Origin: a virus | DNA length: 64,000 nt | Reading direction: 5' to 3' (one strand) | Virus record (IMG/VR): IMGVR_UViG_3300048088_000314 | Span: 26,805 to 90,804 of that record | In this document: piece after piece, positions 34,588 to 42,530 of the stretch | Position numbering within the stretch: the first letter of the stretch is position 1 | Layout: the number at the start of each line of letters is the position of its first letter | The notes under the pieces: model-generated | What the model saw: the letters and a program-made list of their open reading frames with translations, nothing else | Told to the model about the DNA's origin: nothing | Databases searched by the model: none | Position numbers and translations under genes: made by a program

Positions 34588-35681
34588 TTTCCTTAGAGGT
34601 AGCCGCCAAGGTCGCGCAAGCCTTTCACCAGAGCGCGGCCCCGAGCCCGAATGCGTTGGCGCTATACTACGATCACTCCCTCTCAGCCGAGGCCGCTGCT
34701 CGGCTGAAGGTATGGGACGAGCAACCGGAAGCGCCACGAGCGCTAGAGGACTTGCGGCGGCTTCTCCTGCCGGGCCTGCTGATGGTCGAACAACGGTTCC
34801 TGGACATTCCCCGTCAATGGCCGAGCATCTATCGCCGCTCGCGTGGGACTTTTAACCCGGAGCGCGTGGTCGAGATGCGTTACACGGGTCTAGCCCAGCT
34901 ACGGTCACCGGGGTCTCCGACGATCTTCGACAACGCTGTTGGCGAGCGTTTCGTCTACAACATCCCTCGAAACGATCTCGCGCTCGCCACCACGCTGGCC
35001 TCCGATCTCGCGCGCTCGTCAGCGGCAGGCACCTTGGATAAGGCAGGATTCGAGATCATTGCAGCTTTGGCGCATAGCCTGGCCGAGGCGTTCAGAATCA
35101 GCGAGGAAATCCTCCACGCCAACGTGCTCAATACCGGCACCGTCTATAATCCGGGGGTCATGGGTGACGTCGTTCCACTCTTCTCGAATGCCCACCCGAT
35201 CGATACGGGGCACTACTCCAACCTGATGGACGCGCCGTTGAGCATGGCCTCCCTGGAACAGGCCATCGAGCTTATGGCGGCGATGCCAGACCAAGCGGGG
35301 AATCCGAAAAAGGCCACGCCCAAAATCTTGGTCGTGCCGATCGCCTTGCAATTTAAGGCGGTGCGATTGATGCACCAGATCGCAGACGAGGTCGGCGAGG
35401 AGCGGCGCGGCCGCTACCCGAGCGAATATGCAGTGCTCGATTACCTATCGAGCCCCGATGCGTGGTTCGTGAAGACGAGCATTCACGGACTGGCGAGCAT
35501 GGAATGGGCCCCCTTCCGGCTCGATCTGAAAATCGAGGGCGATGGTCTCGTCTTGGAGGGGGCGCAATCCTATACCGCGGGCTATTACAACCCGCGCGCT
35601 TGCGTCGGGAGTTTCCCCACGCCAGCGGCGCTGGATGCCGCCCGTGAGCCGATCGCTCATTTGGTGCGCCAGCATCAGTGA
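34584..35681 (+). CDS. Major capsid protein-like (Mu gpT/HK97-fold type)
   Basis: 365 residues. The central part follows the Mu-type major head protein pattern: VVPLFSNAHP, then a helix with AIELMAAM, then KATPKILVVPIALQFKAVRL. The C-terminal part has VLDYLSSPDAWFVKT, SMEWAPFRL and YNPRACVGSF, matching '.W.F+T....G......R.P........G....PR...GS' at the ends of phage capsid proteins. Forms the icosahedral shell if correct. The absence of portal, scaffold or protease nearby is odd, and its coupling to the endolysin gene is unusual. Confidence 0.65.
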   Translation: MISLEVAAKVAQAFHQSAAPSPNALALYYDHSLSAEAAARLKVWDEQPEAPRALEDLRRLLLPGLLMVEQRFLDIPRQWPSIYRRSRGTFNPERVVEMRYTGLAQLRSPGSPTIFDNAVGERFVYNIPRNDLALATTLASDLARSSAAGTLDKAGFEIIAALAHSLAEAFRISEEILHANVLNTGTVYNPGVMGDVVPLFSNAHPIDTGHYSNLMDAPLSMASLEQAIELMAAMPDQAGNPKKATPKILVVPIALQFKAVRLMHQIADEVGEERRGRYPSEYAVLDYLSSPDAWFVKTSIHGLASMEWAPFRLDLKIEGDGLVLEGAQSYTAGYYNPRACVGSFPTPAALDAAREPIAHLVRQHQ

Positions 35682-35744
35682 GCGTCTCCCTCGACAACCG
35701 GAAGGTGTAGGCGTACAGGTAATCCCCGCTTAGGGGAGAGGCGC

Positions 35745-36029
35745 ATGAATCCGATTTCGCCGAAAGCCTACGTTGGCGGCGCTGCAGTGACGCTGGCGGC
35801 ACCGATTGTTGGTCTGATCGTCTATTTCGGCCACATGGCACCGCCGCCTGACGTTTTGGCGGATATGACGGCCGTGTTGGGGGCTGGGCTGGGATTTCTC
35901 GGCGCGTTTCTCGCACCGCACTTCCCGGCCGCGGCTCAGAACGGCAATGATGCGCAACAGCCCGCACCACCGCCGGCCCCGCCGCCACCACAAGCAATCA
36001 TCGAACCTGTCCCACAAGGAGCCGCCTGA
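35745..36029 (+). CDS. Small two-span membrane protein, holin candidate
   Basis: 94 residues, ATG 35745 with AGGGGAGAGG upstream. Two hydrophobic spans (residues about 9-28 GGAAVTLAAPIVGLIVYF and about 43-58 VLGAGLGFLGAFLA) joined by a short loop, then a Pro-rich tail (PPPAPPPPQ). Two spans and small size fit a class II holin acting with the endolysin two genes upstream. The stop overlaps the next start (TGATG). Confidence 0.5.
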   Translation: MNPISPKAYVGGAAVTLAAPIVGLIVYFGHMAPPPDVLADMTAVLGAGLGFLGAFLAPHFPAAAQNGNDAQQPAPPPAPPPPQAIIEPVPQGAA

Positions 36030-36565
36030 TGATCACCCGCCGCAACCTTCTCCGCACGACCGCCTGGCTTCCGATCGGCTTCGTCGTCGCTGGCTGCGCC
36101 GGCACTACGGGAAGCACGGGCACCACGACCGATCCTGGCGTGCTCCAGCGCGTGATCCAGTACGGCCAGGGCGTCGCTGGAGCCTTTACCGCGATCCTGC
36201 CGACCCTGCAGGCATTGCCCGGCGTCGGTGGTTCCAGCGTGCTCAGCACCCTCGTCTCGGTCGTTGGCGAGGCCGTCAAGGTGCTGCCGACCGTCGCCTC
36301 GATTGCCGGCGCGGCCAACCCCATCTCGGCCATCTTCGGCGCGCTCCCACAGATCGCCGCGCTGGTCGGCAGCGTGGGCAACCTGCCGCCCAACGTGCAG
36401 ATGTGGATCAACGCCACGGCATCTCTAGCTCAGGTCGTCGGCCCGCTGGTCGGCCTCGCGCTCACGCTGGCGGCGCCTGCGCCCGGCGTCGTCATGGCCG
36501 CACCGACCGCGCACCCCGACGAGCAGGTCGCGTACCTGCAACTGCTGGCGCTGCAGCGGCGATAA
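36029..36565 (+). CDS. Tat-type lipoprotein
   Basis: 178 residues. The N-terminus MITRRNLLRTTAWLPIGFVV is a twin-arginine signal (RRNLLR), followed by the lipobox VAGC. The mature part is Ala/Gly/Leu-rich and largely hydrophobic, with no cysteine motifs. Tat export suggests folding before export. Function unknown; part of a run of secreted or lipid-anchored proteins. Confidence 0.65.
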   Translation: MITRRNLLRTTAWLPIGFVVAGCAGTTGSTGTTTDPGVLQRVIQYGQGVAGAFTAILPTLQALPGVGGSSVLSTLVSVVGEAVKVLPTVASIAGAANPISAIFGALPQIAALVGSVGNLPPNVQMWINATASLAQVVGPLVGLALTLAAPAPGVVMAAPTAHPDEQVAYLQLLALQRR

Positions 36566-36569
36566 AGCA

Positions 36570-36740
36570 ATGGTCAGCATGACCGATTGGGAACCGTGGT
36601 TTGCATGGCGTCCCGTCTATTGCCGATACGGACGCCGTCAGGGTCTTGCGTGGCTGTGCTGGGTCGAGCGCGCATGGCGTGACGATTTCGGGACGCACAT
36701 CGGCCCCGAGCGCGCCTTCAGAATGCCGAGGGCACCCTAG
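36570..36740 (+). CDS. Small Trp-rich phage protein (56 aa)
   Basis: From ATG 36570 the frame runs to TAG directly abutting the next ATG. The product begins MVSMTDWEPWFAWRPVYC and contains GLAWLCWVERAW. This W..WFAWRPV...G..WL..VER pattern is familiar from many phage genomes as a short conserved protein without assigned function. Weak ribosome site; probably coupled to the preceding gene. Confidence 0.6.
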   Translation: MVSMTDWEPWFAWRPVYCRYGRRQGLAWLCWVERAWRDDFGTHIGPERAFRMPRAP

Positions 36741-37430
36741 ATGGCCTCTTTCTTCGCGGTCCTCAACCACGGCAACGTCGCGCTCCTCGACGTCGAGGCG
36801 TTCTGCGCCGCCACTGAGGAGCTGATCCTCTCGAAGATCGTGCCGTTCTGGCCGGACTTCGCCGGCACCCGCATCCGGCCGGTTCCCGAGGGCGACAAGG
36901 AGTTCGCCCACGAGATCCCGATCAGCATCGCTCCGAACGCGACGATCGCCGGGACGCTCGGCTACCACACGACGACGCTGCTCGGCCTGCCGGTGGGCAC
37001 CGTGGAGCTTGAGGCGTGTGAACGGTACAACTGGCCGTGGACCGTAGCGGGGAGCCACGAGATCGTCGAGATACTCGGCAACCCATCTGTCTCGCAATTC
37101 GTCCGCGCCGGCGGTCGGACCTTCCCAAGGGAACTCGTCGACTTCACTACAAGCACCCAGATCGACATCGTCGGGGTTCCGGTCTGCTCCTGCGTGACCC
37201 CGCTGTTCTTCGACGTCGCCGCTACGACGGCGCAGGGAGCTTTCGACATCCTCGACGAGGTCGGGGCGCCGCTGCCGACGATCCCCAAGGGCGGCTGGTC
37301 TCAGTGGCAGGACGCCAATGGCATCTATCAGTCGGCCTACGGTGCCGAGGTCACGCCCGATATGATCGCCTACCTGGAGGAGCGCCAGGGCCGCAGCAAG
37401 CGCATCGCGGCGATGCTCAGCGGGGGCTGA
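36741..37430 (+). CDS. Zincin-like phage protein with HExxE motif
   Basis: 229 residues, starting immediately after the previous stop. It contains TLGYHTTTLLGLP and SHEIVEILGNPS (residues about 115-126), a HE..E...P motif seen in a bacterial and phage family annotated as putative metallopeptidase-like. A later EVTPDMIAYLEERQ forms a C-terminal helix. Proteolytic activity is not established; the canonical HExxH is HEIVE here. The stop overlaps the lipoprotein start. Confidence 0.5.
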   Translation: MASFFAVLNHGNVALLDVEAFCAATEELILSKIVPFWPDFAGTRIRPVPEGDKEFAHEIPISIAPNATIAGTLGYHTTTLLGLPVGTVELEACERYNWPWTVAGSHEIVEILGNPSVSQFVRAGGRTFPRELVDFTTSTQIDIVGVPVCSCVTPLFFDVAATTAQGAFDILDEVGAPLPTIPKGGWSQWQDANGIYQSAYGAEVTPDMIAYLEERQGRSKRIAAMLSGG

Positions 37431-37609
37431 TGCTGCGGATCATCGCTGCGGTCTGCGTCGTCGCGAGCCTCGCTGGCTGCATCGATGGCGCCCTACTCGG
37501 CCGCGCGGCTTATGACGGGCTCTGGGGCCGCGCCTACGGCTACCATTGCCCGCTCAAGACCCAAGACGCCAGTTGCTACTCTGCCGCTGGCGTTCTCCAG
37601 GAGCGATGA
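37430..37609 (+). CDS. Small predicted lipoprotein (59 aa)
   Basis: MLRIIAAVCVVASLAGC is a compact lipoprotein signal with lipobox LAGC. The mature 43 residues contain two more cysteines (YHCPL, ASCYS). Coupled on both sides by overlapping start/stop codons. Could be an exclusion or entry-blocking lipoprotein, or an o-spanin-like piece; no evidence decides. Confidence 0.6.
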   Translation: MLRIIAAVCVVASLAGCIDGALLGRAAYDGLWGRAYGYHCPLKTQDASCYSAAGVLQER

Positions 37610-38064
37610 TGCCCGACAGCCCGATCACCAACTTCGCCCGCGTCGATGAATTTCTCTGGAGAGGCGCGCGGCCCGATGCGGCCGGGGTAGCGTGGCTGGT
37701 CGCGCAGGGCGTCAAGACGATCATCAGCCTGGAACTGTGGCAGCACGATCCACTTCTCCCTGGCATCGCGAGCATCCATCTAGCGGACTGGGAACCGCTG
37801 CCGGCGATTGCGCCCCAGGTCGAGGACCATCACATCGGAACGTTTCTACGGACCCTCCGCATGGCAACGCCGCCCGCTTTCGTCCATTGCAGAGAGGGGG
37901 TCAACCGCACCGGACGCGCGGTCGCGGCCTATCGGATCATCGAGAAGAACGACCCTGTCGACGCCGTGATCGCCGACATGAAGTCCTACGGCGGGCTCTG
38001 GGAGCCTGCTGATGAGCGCTATCTCCGCGGGCTTGCGGAGCGCAGGAGCAAGTTCGCCGCTTAG
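37606..38064 (+). CDS. Tyrosine/dual-specificity protein phosphatase
   Basis: About 152 residues. The catalytic P-loop is VHCREGVNRTG, with nucleophile Cys and Arg in the CX5R arrangement (around 37,884-37,916), preceded by the cradle PPAF. The N-terminal EFLWRGARPD is typical of phage and bacterial DSP-like enzymes (R.A.P). ATGATG at 37606/37609 lies behind AGGAG; 37609 has the better spacing. Hydrolyses phosphotyrosine or related phosphoesters; the target in the host is unknown. Last gene of the rightward operon. Confidence 0.8.
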   Translation: MMPDSPITNFARVDEFLWRGARPDAAGVAWLVAQGVKTIISLELWQHDPLLPGIASIHLADWEPLPAIAPQVEDHHIGTFLRTLRMATPPAFVHCREGVNRTGRAVAAYRIIEKNDPVDAVIADMKSYGGLWEPADERYLRGLAERRSKFAA

Positions 38065-38066
38065 GG

Positions 38067-38093
38067 CGCCGGCCGGCCGAAAACAGGCCGGCG
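38067..38093. terminator. Hairpin between convergent operons
   Basis: CGCCGGCC (38067-38074) pairs with GGCCGGCG (38086-38093); an alternative register, GCCGGCC/GGCCGGC, has loop GAAAACA. It lies directly after the phosphatase stop and before the leftward operon's end. No T-run follows, so it may act with Rho or in both directions. Confidence 0.5.
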
Positions 38094-38128
38094 TTCCGCA
38101 GAAATCCTACATGCCCCGATAGAAACAA

Positions 38129-38392
38129 TTAAGGGCGAAGCAGGGTATCTGTGAAGTGCCGTGCTTTGACTGCCAGATCATCGTCGGCCGTTTGCGGCGC
38201 GCCGATCAGTGCCGCTACGTCTTCAATGAAATCAGCGTCAAATCTCGCTTCCACCTTACCGCCGCCATCCGCGAACTCGCAAAGAATGCCTAGGCGGGCA
38301 TTTCCTTTCTGTTTGGCGAGTTCAACTGCATGCCGAATATAGGGCAGAACTTTGAGAAGACCGGCGCGCGCTTCGTCGATTGTCTTCGCCAC
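38129..38392 (-). CDS. Hypothetical protein (87 aa)
   Basis: Last gene of the 38-47 kb leftward operon. The product begins MAKTIDEARAGLLKVLPYIR and contains CEFADGGGKVEARFD. No recognised family; predicted mixed alpha/beta with one cysteine. Confidence 0.5.
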   Translation of the reverse strand: MAKTIDEARAGLLKVLPYIRHAVELAKQKGNARLGILCEFADGGGKVEARFDADFIEDVAALIGAPQTADDDLAVKARHFTDTLLRP

Positions 38393-38407
38393 TTTGTTTG
38401 ATCCCCC

Positions 38408-38923
38408 TTAACGGTATCTATCAGCGGTGAGGCAGGCGCCGAGGTCGCCGACGTAGAGCGTATATCCGACGCGCCAGTCTCCGAGGAACACGGCTTGCGC
38501 ATCGGCCAGAGACATCGAGCGCTCGCGGCAGACCTTCTTCCAAAGCAGGTCTTCGAGATGGTCTTTGCAGCGGTAGTCTGGGGCGGGCTGATACCAGAGG
38601 TTCTTCAGCGTGTCGGCCCCCCCGAGGCTGAGTTCAACCCGGTGGTCGATCTCCGAAGGCATGTGTAGCGGCGCGTGGTACTCGCGAATGACCGCGAGCT
38701 TCATCTCCCGCGTGGTCTTGCGATGCCGCTTCGAATAGGAAAGCCCATTGACGTAGCCACAGACCTCGCTGACGTCGGTCGAGGCGATCTCGCCAGGGGT
38801 AAGCGTCGGATCTGGAATAGCGGCCTCCTGCGCCTCGGCTGGGGTCCACAGGGCCACGACGACGATCGCCAGGGCCAGGGCGTCGAGGAACCGATTTTTC
38901 TCCGCGCGGAGTCGGGCGTTCAT
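38408..38923 (-). CDS. HNH-like nuclease with N-terminal signal/anchor
   Basis: 171 residues. An N-terminal hydrophobic segment (FLDALALAIVVVALWTPAEA) suggests export or a membrane anchor. The body carries TPGEIASTDVSEVCGYV and SKRHRKTTREMK, then EIDHRVELSLGGAD with NLWYQP, which is an HNH-type metal-binding motif (DHRV...GG....NLW) known from alphaproteobacterial secreted HNH proteins. Would cut DNA if active. A palindrome variant (14/16) encodes RLRAEK at its N-terminus. Confidence 0.65.
   Translation of the reverse strand: MNARLRAEKNRFLDALALAIVVVALWTPAEAQEAAIPDPTLTPGEIASTDVSEVCGYVNGLSYSKRHRKTTREMKLAVIREYHAPLHMPSEIDHRVELSLGGADTLKNLWYQPAPDYRCKDHLEDLLWKKVCRERSMSLADAQAVFLGDWRVGYTLYVGDLGACLTADRYR
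38898..38913. repeat. Dispersed palindrome copy (14/16)
   Basis: TTCTCCGCGCGGAGTC: the first two bases differ. Located in the first codons of the HNH-like gene on the minus strand. Confidence 0.7.
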
Positions 38924-39291
38924 CACGTGGTCCTTCCTTTCGCGATGATCGGAATCATCCGGCCCTGGCCGGATTCGGCGATCTGCTCCGCCAGCCACTT
39001 GGGCATGGCGTAGGACATCCCGCCCTCGTCGGGGCCGACCGCCTCGAAGGTTTCCTGGAAGGCCTTGTCCGACATCACCGCGCAATCCCCGCTCGGCATT
39101 TCCAGAACCCAGGTGCCCGCGCGAGCGGTCGCCTCGACGCCGTTCCCGGTCAGCGTGAACTCCATCCCCTCGGGAACCTGCGCAGCGGCAACGATGACCT
39201 TGCCGAACGCCGCGGTTCCCTTGAACTCGATCACTTCCCGCGTGACGTAAAGGTGCGAGAGCGCTCGGAGAGCGGCAGCGCCATCGCTCAT
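38923..39291 (-). CDS. Hypothetical protein (122 aa)
   Basis: Stop codon overlaps the start of the HNH-like gene. Contains MEFTLTGNGVEATARAGTWV and MPKWLAEQIAESGQGRMIPI. No recognised family. Coupled upstream to the LexA-like regulator gene. Confidence 0.5.
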   Translation of the reverse strand: MSDGAAALRALSHLYVTREVIEFKGTAAFGKVIVAAAQVPEGMEFTLTGNGVEATARAGTWVLEMPSGDCAVMSDKAFQETFEAVGPDEGGMSYAMPKWLAEQIAESGQGRMIPIIAKGRTT

Positions 39292-39680
39292 GGCTTGATC
39301 CCGACTGCTCGCATTGCGGCGTCGGTCGCCGGCCCAAGATCGCGGAGAATCTCGAGCGATCCGCGGTGACCGCCGATGTCCTCGCCCGCGGCGTCGACCG
39401 CGTCGCAGAGCTCGGCCGACAGCCGGATCAGGTCGAGTATCTCCTGGGGAAATTTGGGCGTCGGGCGAGGGGGCATCTTCAGAACCTCAATCGCGTGCCT
39501 CCGGAACGGAAGACGCTTTATGTACCCTCGTTCCTCCAGGCCGGTCACTAGACGATGGACGCCGGATTTCGAATTGAGCCCCAGGTTGGCGGCTATCGTC
39601 TGGTAACTTGGCGACGATCCACAGGTCTCGGTATAGCTGGCTATGAAACTCAGCGCGCGATTCTGTTGGGGTGTCAGCAT
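39288..39680 (-). CDS. LexA-type winged-helix DNA-binding protein lacking the peptidase domain
   Basis: 130 residues. Residues 1-65 follow the LexA N-terminal domain: LTPQQNRALSFIASY, then SSPSYQTIAANLGL, SGVHRLVTGLEERGYIKRL and HAIEV. The C-terminal half is helical and lacks the Ser-Lys dyad domain, so there is no autocleavage. Probably a phage regulator of early transcription or of SOS-type boxes. Confidence 0.75.
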   Translation of the reverse strand: MLTPQQNRALSFIASYTETCGSSPSYQTIAANLGLNSKSGVHRLVTGLEERGYIKRLPFRRHAIEVLKMPPRPTPKFPQEILDLIRLSAELCDAVDAAGEDIGGHRGSLEILRDLGPATDAAMRAVGIKP

Positions 39681-40009
39681 CGTCCCATTCCGAAACAGTG
39701 GAGGAAGGTTTGGTAGACCAGCGCCGGCGCGGCGCTCCAGAACCGATCGAACGGCGGCGACCGCAACTCCAGATCGGCGAACTCAAGCTGCTTGACGACC
39801 TCCGGACAGCCAGGCCCGGCAAACCTGTGCAGCGCGGCCTTGCGGGGATTTACCCACTGAAAAAGAAAATGCCCTCGCCGGCTCTCTACGCACGGCTGGA
39901 AGGCTGATTCTCGTTGCATGTAGCGGAGGACCGCGTCGGCCTGGAAAGGAGCATAGCCATGGGCTAGGAGCCACGACAGCGCGAAAGCGCGCACGATCTC
40001 GCTGGTCAT
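39674..40009 (-). CDS. Lysozyme-like/transglycosylase-like protein
   Basis: 111 residues from ATG 40009. A longer form could start at TTG 40075, which overlaps the upstream stop. Contains AVLRYMQRESAFQPCV, with a candidate catalytic Glu, then GHFLFQWVNPRKAALHRF and VVKQLEFADLEL, reminiscent of phage tail-lysozyme domains (ES.F.P, L.QW, Q..F...E). Smaller than typical; activity uncertain. Confidence 0.5.
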   Translation of the reverse strand: MTSEIVRAFALSWLLAHGYAPFQADAVLRYMQRESAFQPCVESRRGHFLFQWVNPRKAALHRFAGPGCPEVVKQLEFADLELRSPPFDRFWSAAPALVYQTFLHCFGMGRC

Positions 40010-40071
40010 GCCGTTTACGGTTCCGGGACTGTTGGGGAAGCCGAAACCGTGCACGTCTAAAGTTAGCGATG

Positions 40072-40563
40072 TCAACCGTCCTCCTCTTCCTCCCTCGCGG
40101 GGCGCCAGTCGCCGAACCGCAGGCCTTCGCTGGTCCAGGTCCTTACCGCGCAGTTGAACGACGGCTTCCCATTCTTCTTGAAAAGCTGGATCACGATCCA
40201 CCCGATCCCCGGGCGCCTCCGCCGCCAAGTCTGTCCGGCCGCCTTCTCCGAAAAGCCGATCCGCGTGTCCGGCGTGACGACGATGTAGATGCCGCGCCGG
40301 CCGGTCGGGCTCCCGTCCTTCCATTCCTCGATGATGCCACGGGGCAGGGTGGAGAACTCGGCCTGGGCCTTCTCCACCCGCCACGCAGCGCGCGCCTCGT
40401 TGGCCTCCAGCAGCGCCTCTTTGGCCGCGGCGAGCGCCGATGCGTGCCGGGCGTAGACCTCTTTCTTGATCCCGCGGCACCGCTCCACGTACTCATCCTC
40501 CCGCGCCCTCTCCAGGCGGATGATGTACTGGTACGCGGCGGCGTAGGCCTCGTTCGGGGTCAC
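40072..40563 (-). CDS. Hypothetical coiled-coil protein (163 aa)
   Basis: N-terminal half is a charged helix (AYQYIIRLERAREDEYVERC, AALAAAKEALLEANEA); C-terminal half is beta-rich (RGIYIVVTPDTRIGF, IGWIVIQLFKKNG). The stop overlaps a possible start of the next gene and its start overlaps the recT stop. No family recognised; likely a recombination accessory by position. Confidence 0.55.
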   Translation of the reverse strand: MTPNEAYAAAYQYIIRLERAREDEYVERCRGIKKEVYARHASALAAAKEALLEANEARAAWRVEKAQAEFSTLPRGIIEEWKDGSPTGRRGIYIVVTPDTRIGFSEKAAGQTWRRRRPGIGWIVIQLFKKNGKPSFNCAVRTWTSEGLRFGDWRPAREEEEDG

Positions 40564-41921
40564 CCGCCAAGCGCCTCGCGCTTCGCCGCCTCGTTCTTGA
40601 GGACGGTGGCATAGAACACCGGCGCCGTGGTCTTGAAGTCAGCGAGCAGGGCGGCATTGTCCGCCAGCAGCTTGTCGACTTCCCCGGGGGATTGGCAATG
40701 TCCGACCAGATTCGACAACTGATCGCGCATCACCGCCCAGTTCGGCTTGCCGTTGGGCTGCATGGCGATCTCGACCGCCCAACTGGACTCATCGAAGATC
40801 GTCGGGCGCGGATCGGGCAGCAGCGTCGATTGACGCGCGCCAACGGCCGTGGTCGGCAATGGCGCTTGCCGGGAAGGCTGCGCCGCGCTCGCGACTCCGC
40901 GCGGAGTCGCGTTGTTGGGCTCTGGCGCCGGGTTCTCGCGCTCCACGGGCTCGTCATCATCTCCCGGCTCCCGCGGCGCAGGCTCAGCCGGCCCGGCACG
41001 TTCGCGAATCTCCGCGTAGTAGGTGCTGAGGAGTCGCGTCAGATCGCCGTGGCCGTTGGTCTCGAGATCATCCATCAGCGCCGCGCTGTTCTCCCAGACC
41101 GTCAGCACGCCCCTGACACCCTCCCGCAGCGCCGCATCCAGCGCGTCTCTGAAGGCCTGCGCCGCCTGCTCATGGCCCGGAACCATCGTGGCCTCGCCGG
41201 TGTGGTCGATGACCTCATAGGCGACCACCACAGGCTCCGCCGGCTGCTCGTCGAAGTCGCGACGGGGCCGCGCCGTCTCCGGCGTGATGTTTTGGGCGCG
41301 ATCGGAGGGGTCGCCCAGGTCGATGCCCTGCTCGATCTCGTCGCGGGTATAGATGCCGAGCAGCGTTTCCGGCAGATGCCGCCGCGCCCATGCGCGCACC
41401 GAATAGTAGAACAACTGCTGGTCGGGGTCCGCGCGCCACAGCGGGCTATTTTTGACCTCGATTTCCTTGATTGTCGGCGATTCGTATTCGAACGGCTCAT
41501 CCTCGTCCTTGATGTAGCCGACAATCTTGCAGCGTCGGTTGATCCCCTCTCCCGAATAGAACGGGCGCAGGCGCTTGGTGAGCGGGCCGCAGGTGTTGAC
41601 GATCGCGTGCACCAACTGTGCCTCGTAGGCGACCTGTTCCTCACCGGCTTTGTTTTTGGTCACGTAGGCCTTGTTGGATACCGCGAAGGGGTCGGCGCCC
41701 CATTTGAAGGCCTGCATTGCTATCGCCAGACAGGCTCCCGGATTGCCGCGGAACTGCGGCCTAACGCAAAACCCGGAGACCGCCATCATCTTGGCAAATT
41801 CCATCATCTCGCCGATGTTGCGCGGCGCGATGGCGAGCGCGCCCTGCATCCCGCCGACCGTGGCGATGGCGCCGGCAACTTCCTTGTCGATAGCGTTCTC
41901 GATCCTCTGGATTTCAGCCAT
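40560..41921 (-). CDS. recT: RecT-family single-strand annealing recombinase
   Basis: 453 residues. The core (about 30-205) carries RecT-family signatures: CLAIAMQAFKWGADPFAVSN, AYEAQLVHAIVN, GPLTKRLRPFYSGEG, KNSPLW, DPDQQLFYYSVRAWARRH and ETLLGIYTRDE. It anneals complementary single strands and promotes recombination and replication restart. The C-terminal 200 residues are longer than usual, acidic, Pro-rich and probably disordered; a palindrome copy there encodes TPRGVA. Overlaps the HIRAN gene by 8 nt. No dedicated RecE exonuclease is visible next to it; the VRR-NUC gene is 11 kb away. Confidence 0.88.
   Translation of the reverse strand: MAEIQRIENAIDKEVAGAIATVGGMQGALAIAPRNIGEMMEFAKMMAVSGFCVRPQFRGNPGACLAIAMQAFKWGADPFAVSNKAYVTKNKAGEEQVAYEAQLVHAIVNTCGPLTKRLRPFYSGEGINRRCKIVGYIKDEDEPFEYESPTIKEIEVKNSPLWRADPDQQLFYYSVRAWARRHLPETLLGIYTRDEIEQGIDLGDPSDRAQNITPETARPRRDFDEQPAEPVVVAYEVIDHTGEATMVPGHEQAAQAFRDALDAALREGVRGVLTVWENSAALMDDLETNGHGDLTRLLSTYYAEIRERAGPAEPAPREPGDDDEPVERENPAPEPNNATPRGVASAAQPSRQAPLPTTAVGARQSTLLPDPRPTIFDESSWAVEIAMQPNGKPNWAVMRDQLSNLVGHCQSPGEVDKLLADNAALLADFKTTAPVFYATVLKNEAAKREALGG
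40893..40908. repeat. Dispersed palindrome copy (exact; 22-bp extended)
   Basis: GACTCCGCGCGGAGTC flanked by CGC/GCG. Read as TPRGV on the minus strand in the disordered tail of RecT. Confidence 0.95.
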
Positions 41922-42240
41922 TGATCTGGTTCTCCCAATTGACGCTGATGTGCGGTGGCTCGATGACCGTGCCTTTATCGACGATCGCCTGCAGCGTCAC
42001 GATGCACTTGACCTCGGTGCCGGCGTCCATGATCGGCGCCACGGCCCTGGCGGTGGCGGCTGGCAGGAAGCCGACCTTGACCCCGGTGATATAGCAGGCG
42101 ACCGCGTTGCGGTCGTAGCGGTTGTCGGGCTCGCGCCGAAGGTCGATCTCGTCGTCCTCCAGCAGGGAGGCGACAAACTCGATCGCCGCCTCGCCGTGGT
42201 GCTTGGTCCCGACGCATACCGTTCGGATGCCCATCGTCAA
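41914..42240 (-). CDS. Stand-alone HIRAN domain protein
   Basis: 108 residues (a second ATG two codons in is equally possible). The HIRAN signature is RREPDNRYDRNAVACYI followed by VGFLP, with N-terminal TVCVGTKHHGEA. HIRAN domains in HLTF/Rad5-type proteins bind 3'-OH ends of DNA at stalled forks. Overlapping recT suggests a joint role in recombination at DNA ends. Confidence 0.8.
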   Translation of the reverse strand: MTMGIRTVCVGTKHHGEAAIEFVASLLEDDEIDLRREPDNRYDRNAVACYITGVKVGFLPAATARAVAPIMDAGTEVKCIVTLQAIVDKGTVIEPPHISVNWENQING

Positions 42241-42527
42241 CCTTCCTTTGCCTTGGCTAAAGCGAGCTCGCCTTTGATCGGGGCCTCGTTGAGAAGCTGG
42301 TAGTCTTGTAGTGCGATGTGGCGAACACCGGGCATCATGTCATGGACAAGCCGCAGCAACATCTCGGTGGCTTGGACCAGTTGATCGTGCGCCCGCACCT
42401 TCCTGGCGGCTTCGCTCCGCTCTATCGGGCTGTCGACAATCCCTTGAGCCCAAAAGTCGGTGCCCACGCCATGCCGGCGGCAATTCGGATCTTCGCCCTT
42501 GACCTCAAGGCAGGTGCACCCTCCCAT
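42237..42527 (-). CDS. Small Cys-motif protein (96 aa)
   Basis: N-terminal MGGCTCLEVKGEDPNCRRHG has the CxC...CxxH pattern of a small zinc knuckle seen in other phage proteins. The rest is helical (ATEMLLRLVHDMMPG). Function unknown; coupled to the HIRAN gene. Confidence 0.55.
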   Translation of the reverse strand: MGGCTCLEVKGEDPNCRRHGVGTDFWAQGIVDSPIERSEAARKVRAHDQLVQATEMLLRLVHDMMPGVRHIALQDYQLLNEAPIKGELALAKAKEG

Positions 42528-42530
42528 CGC

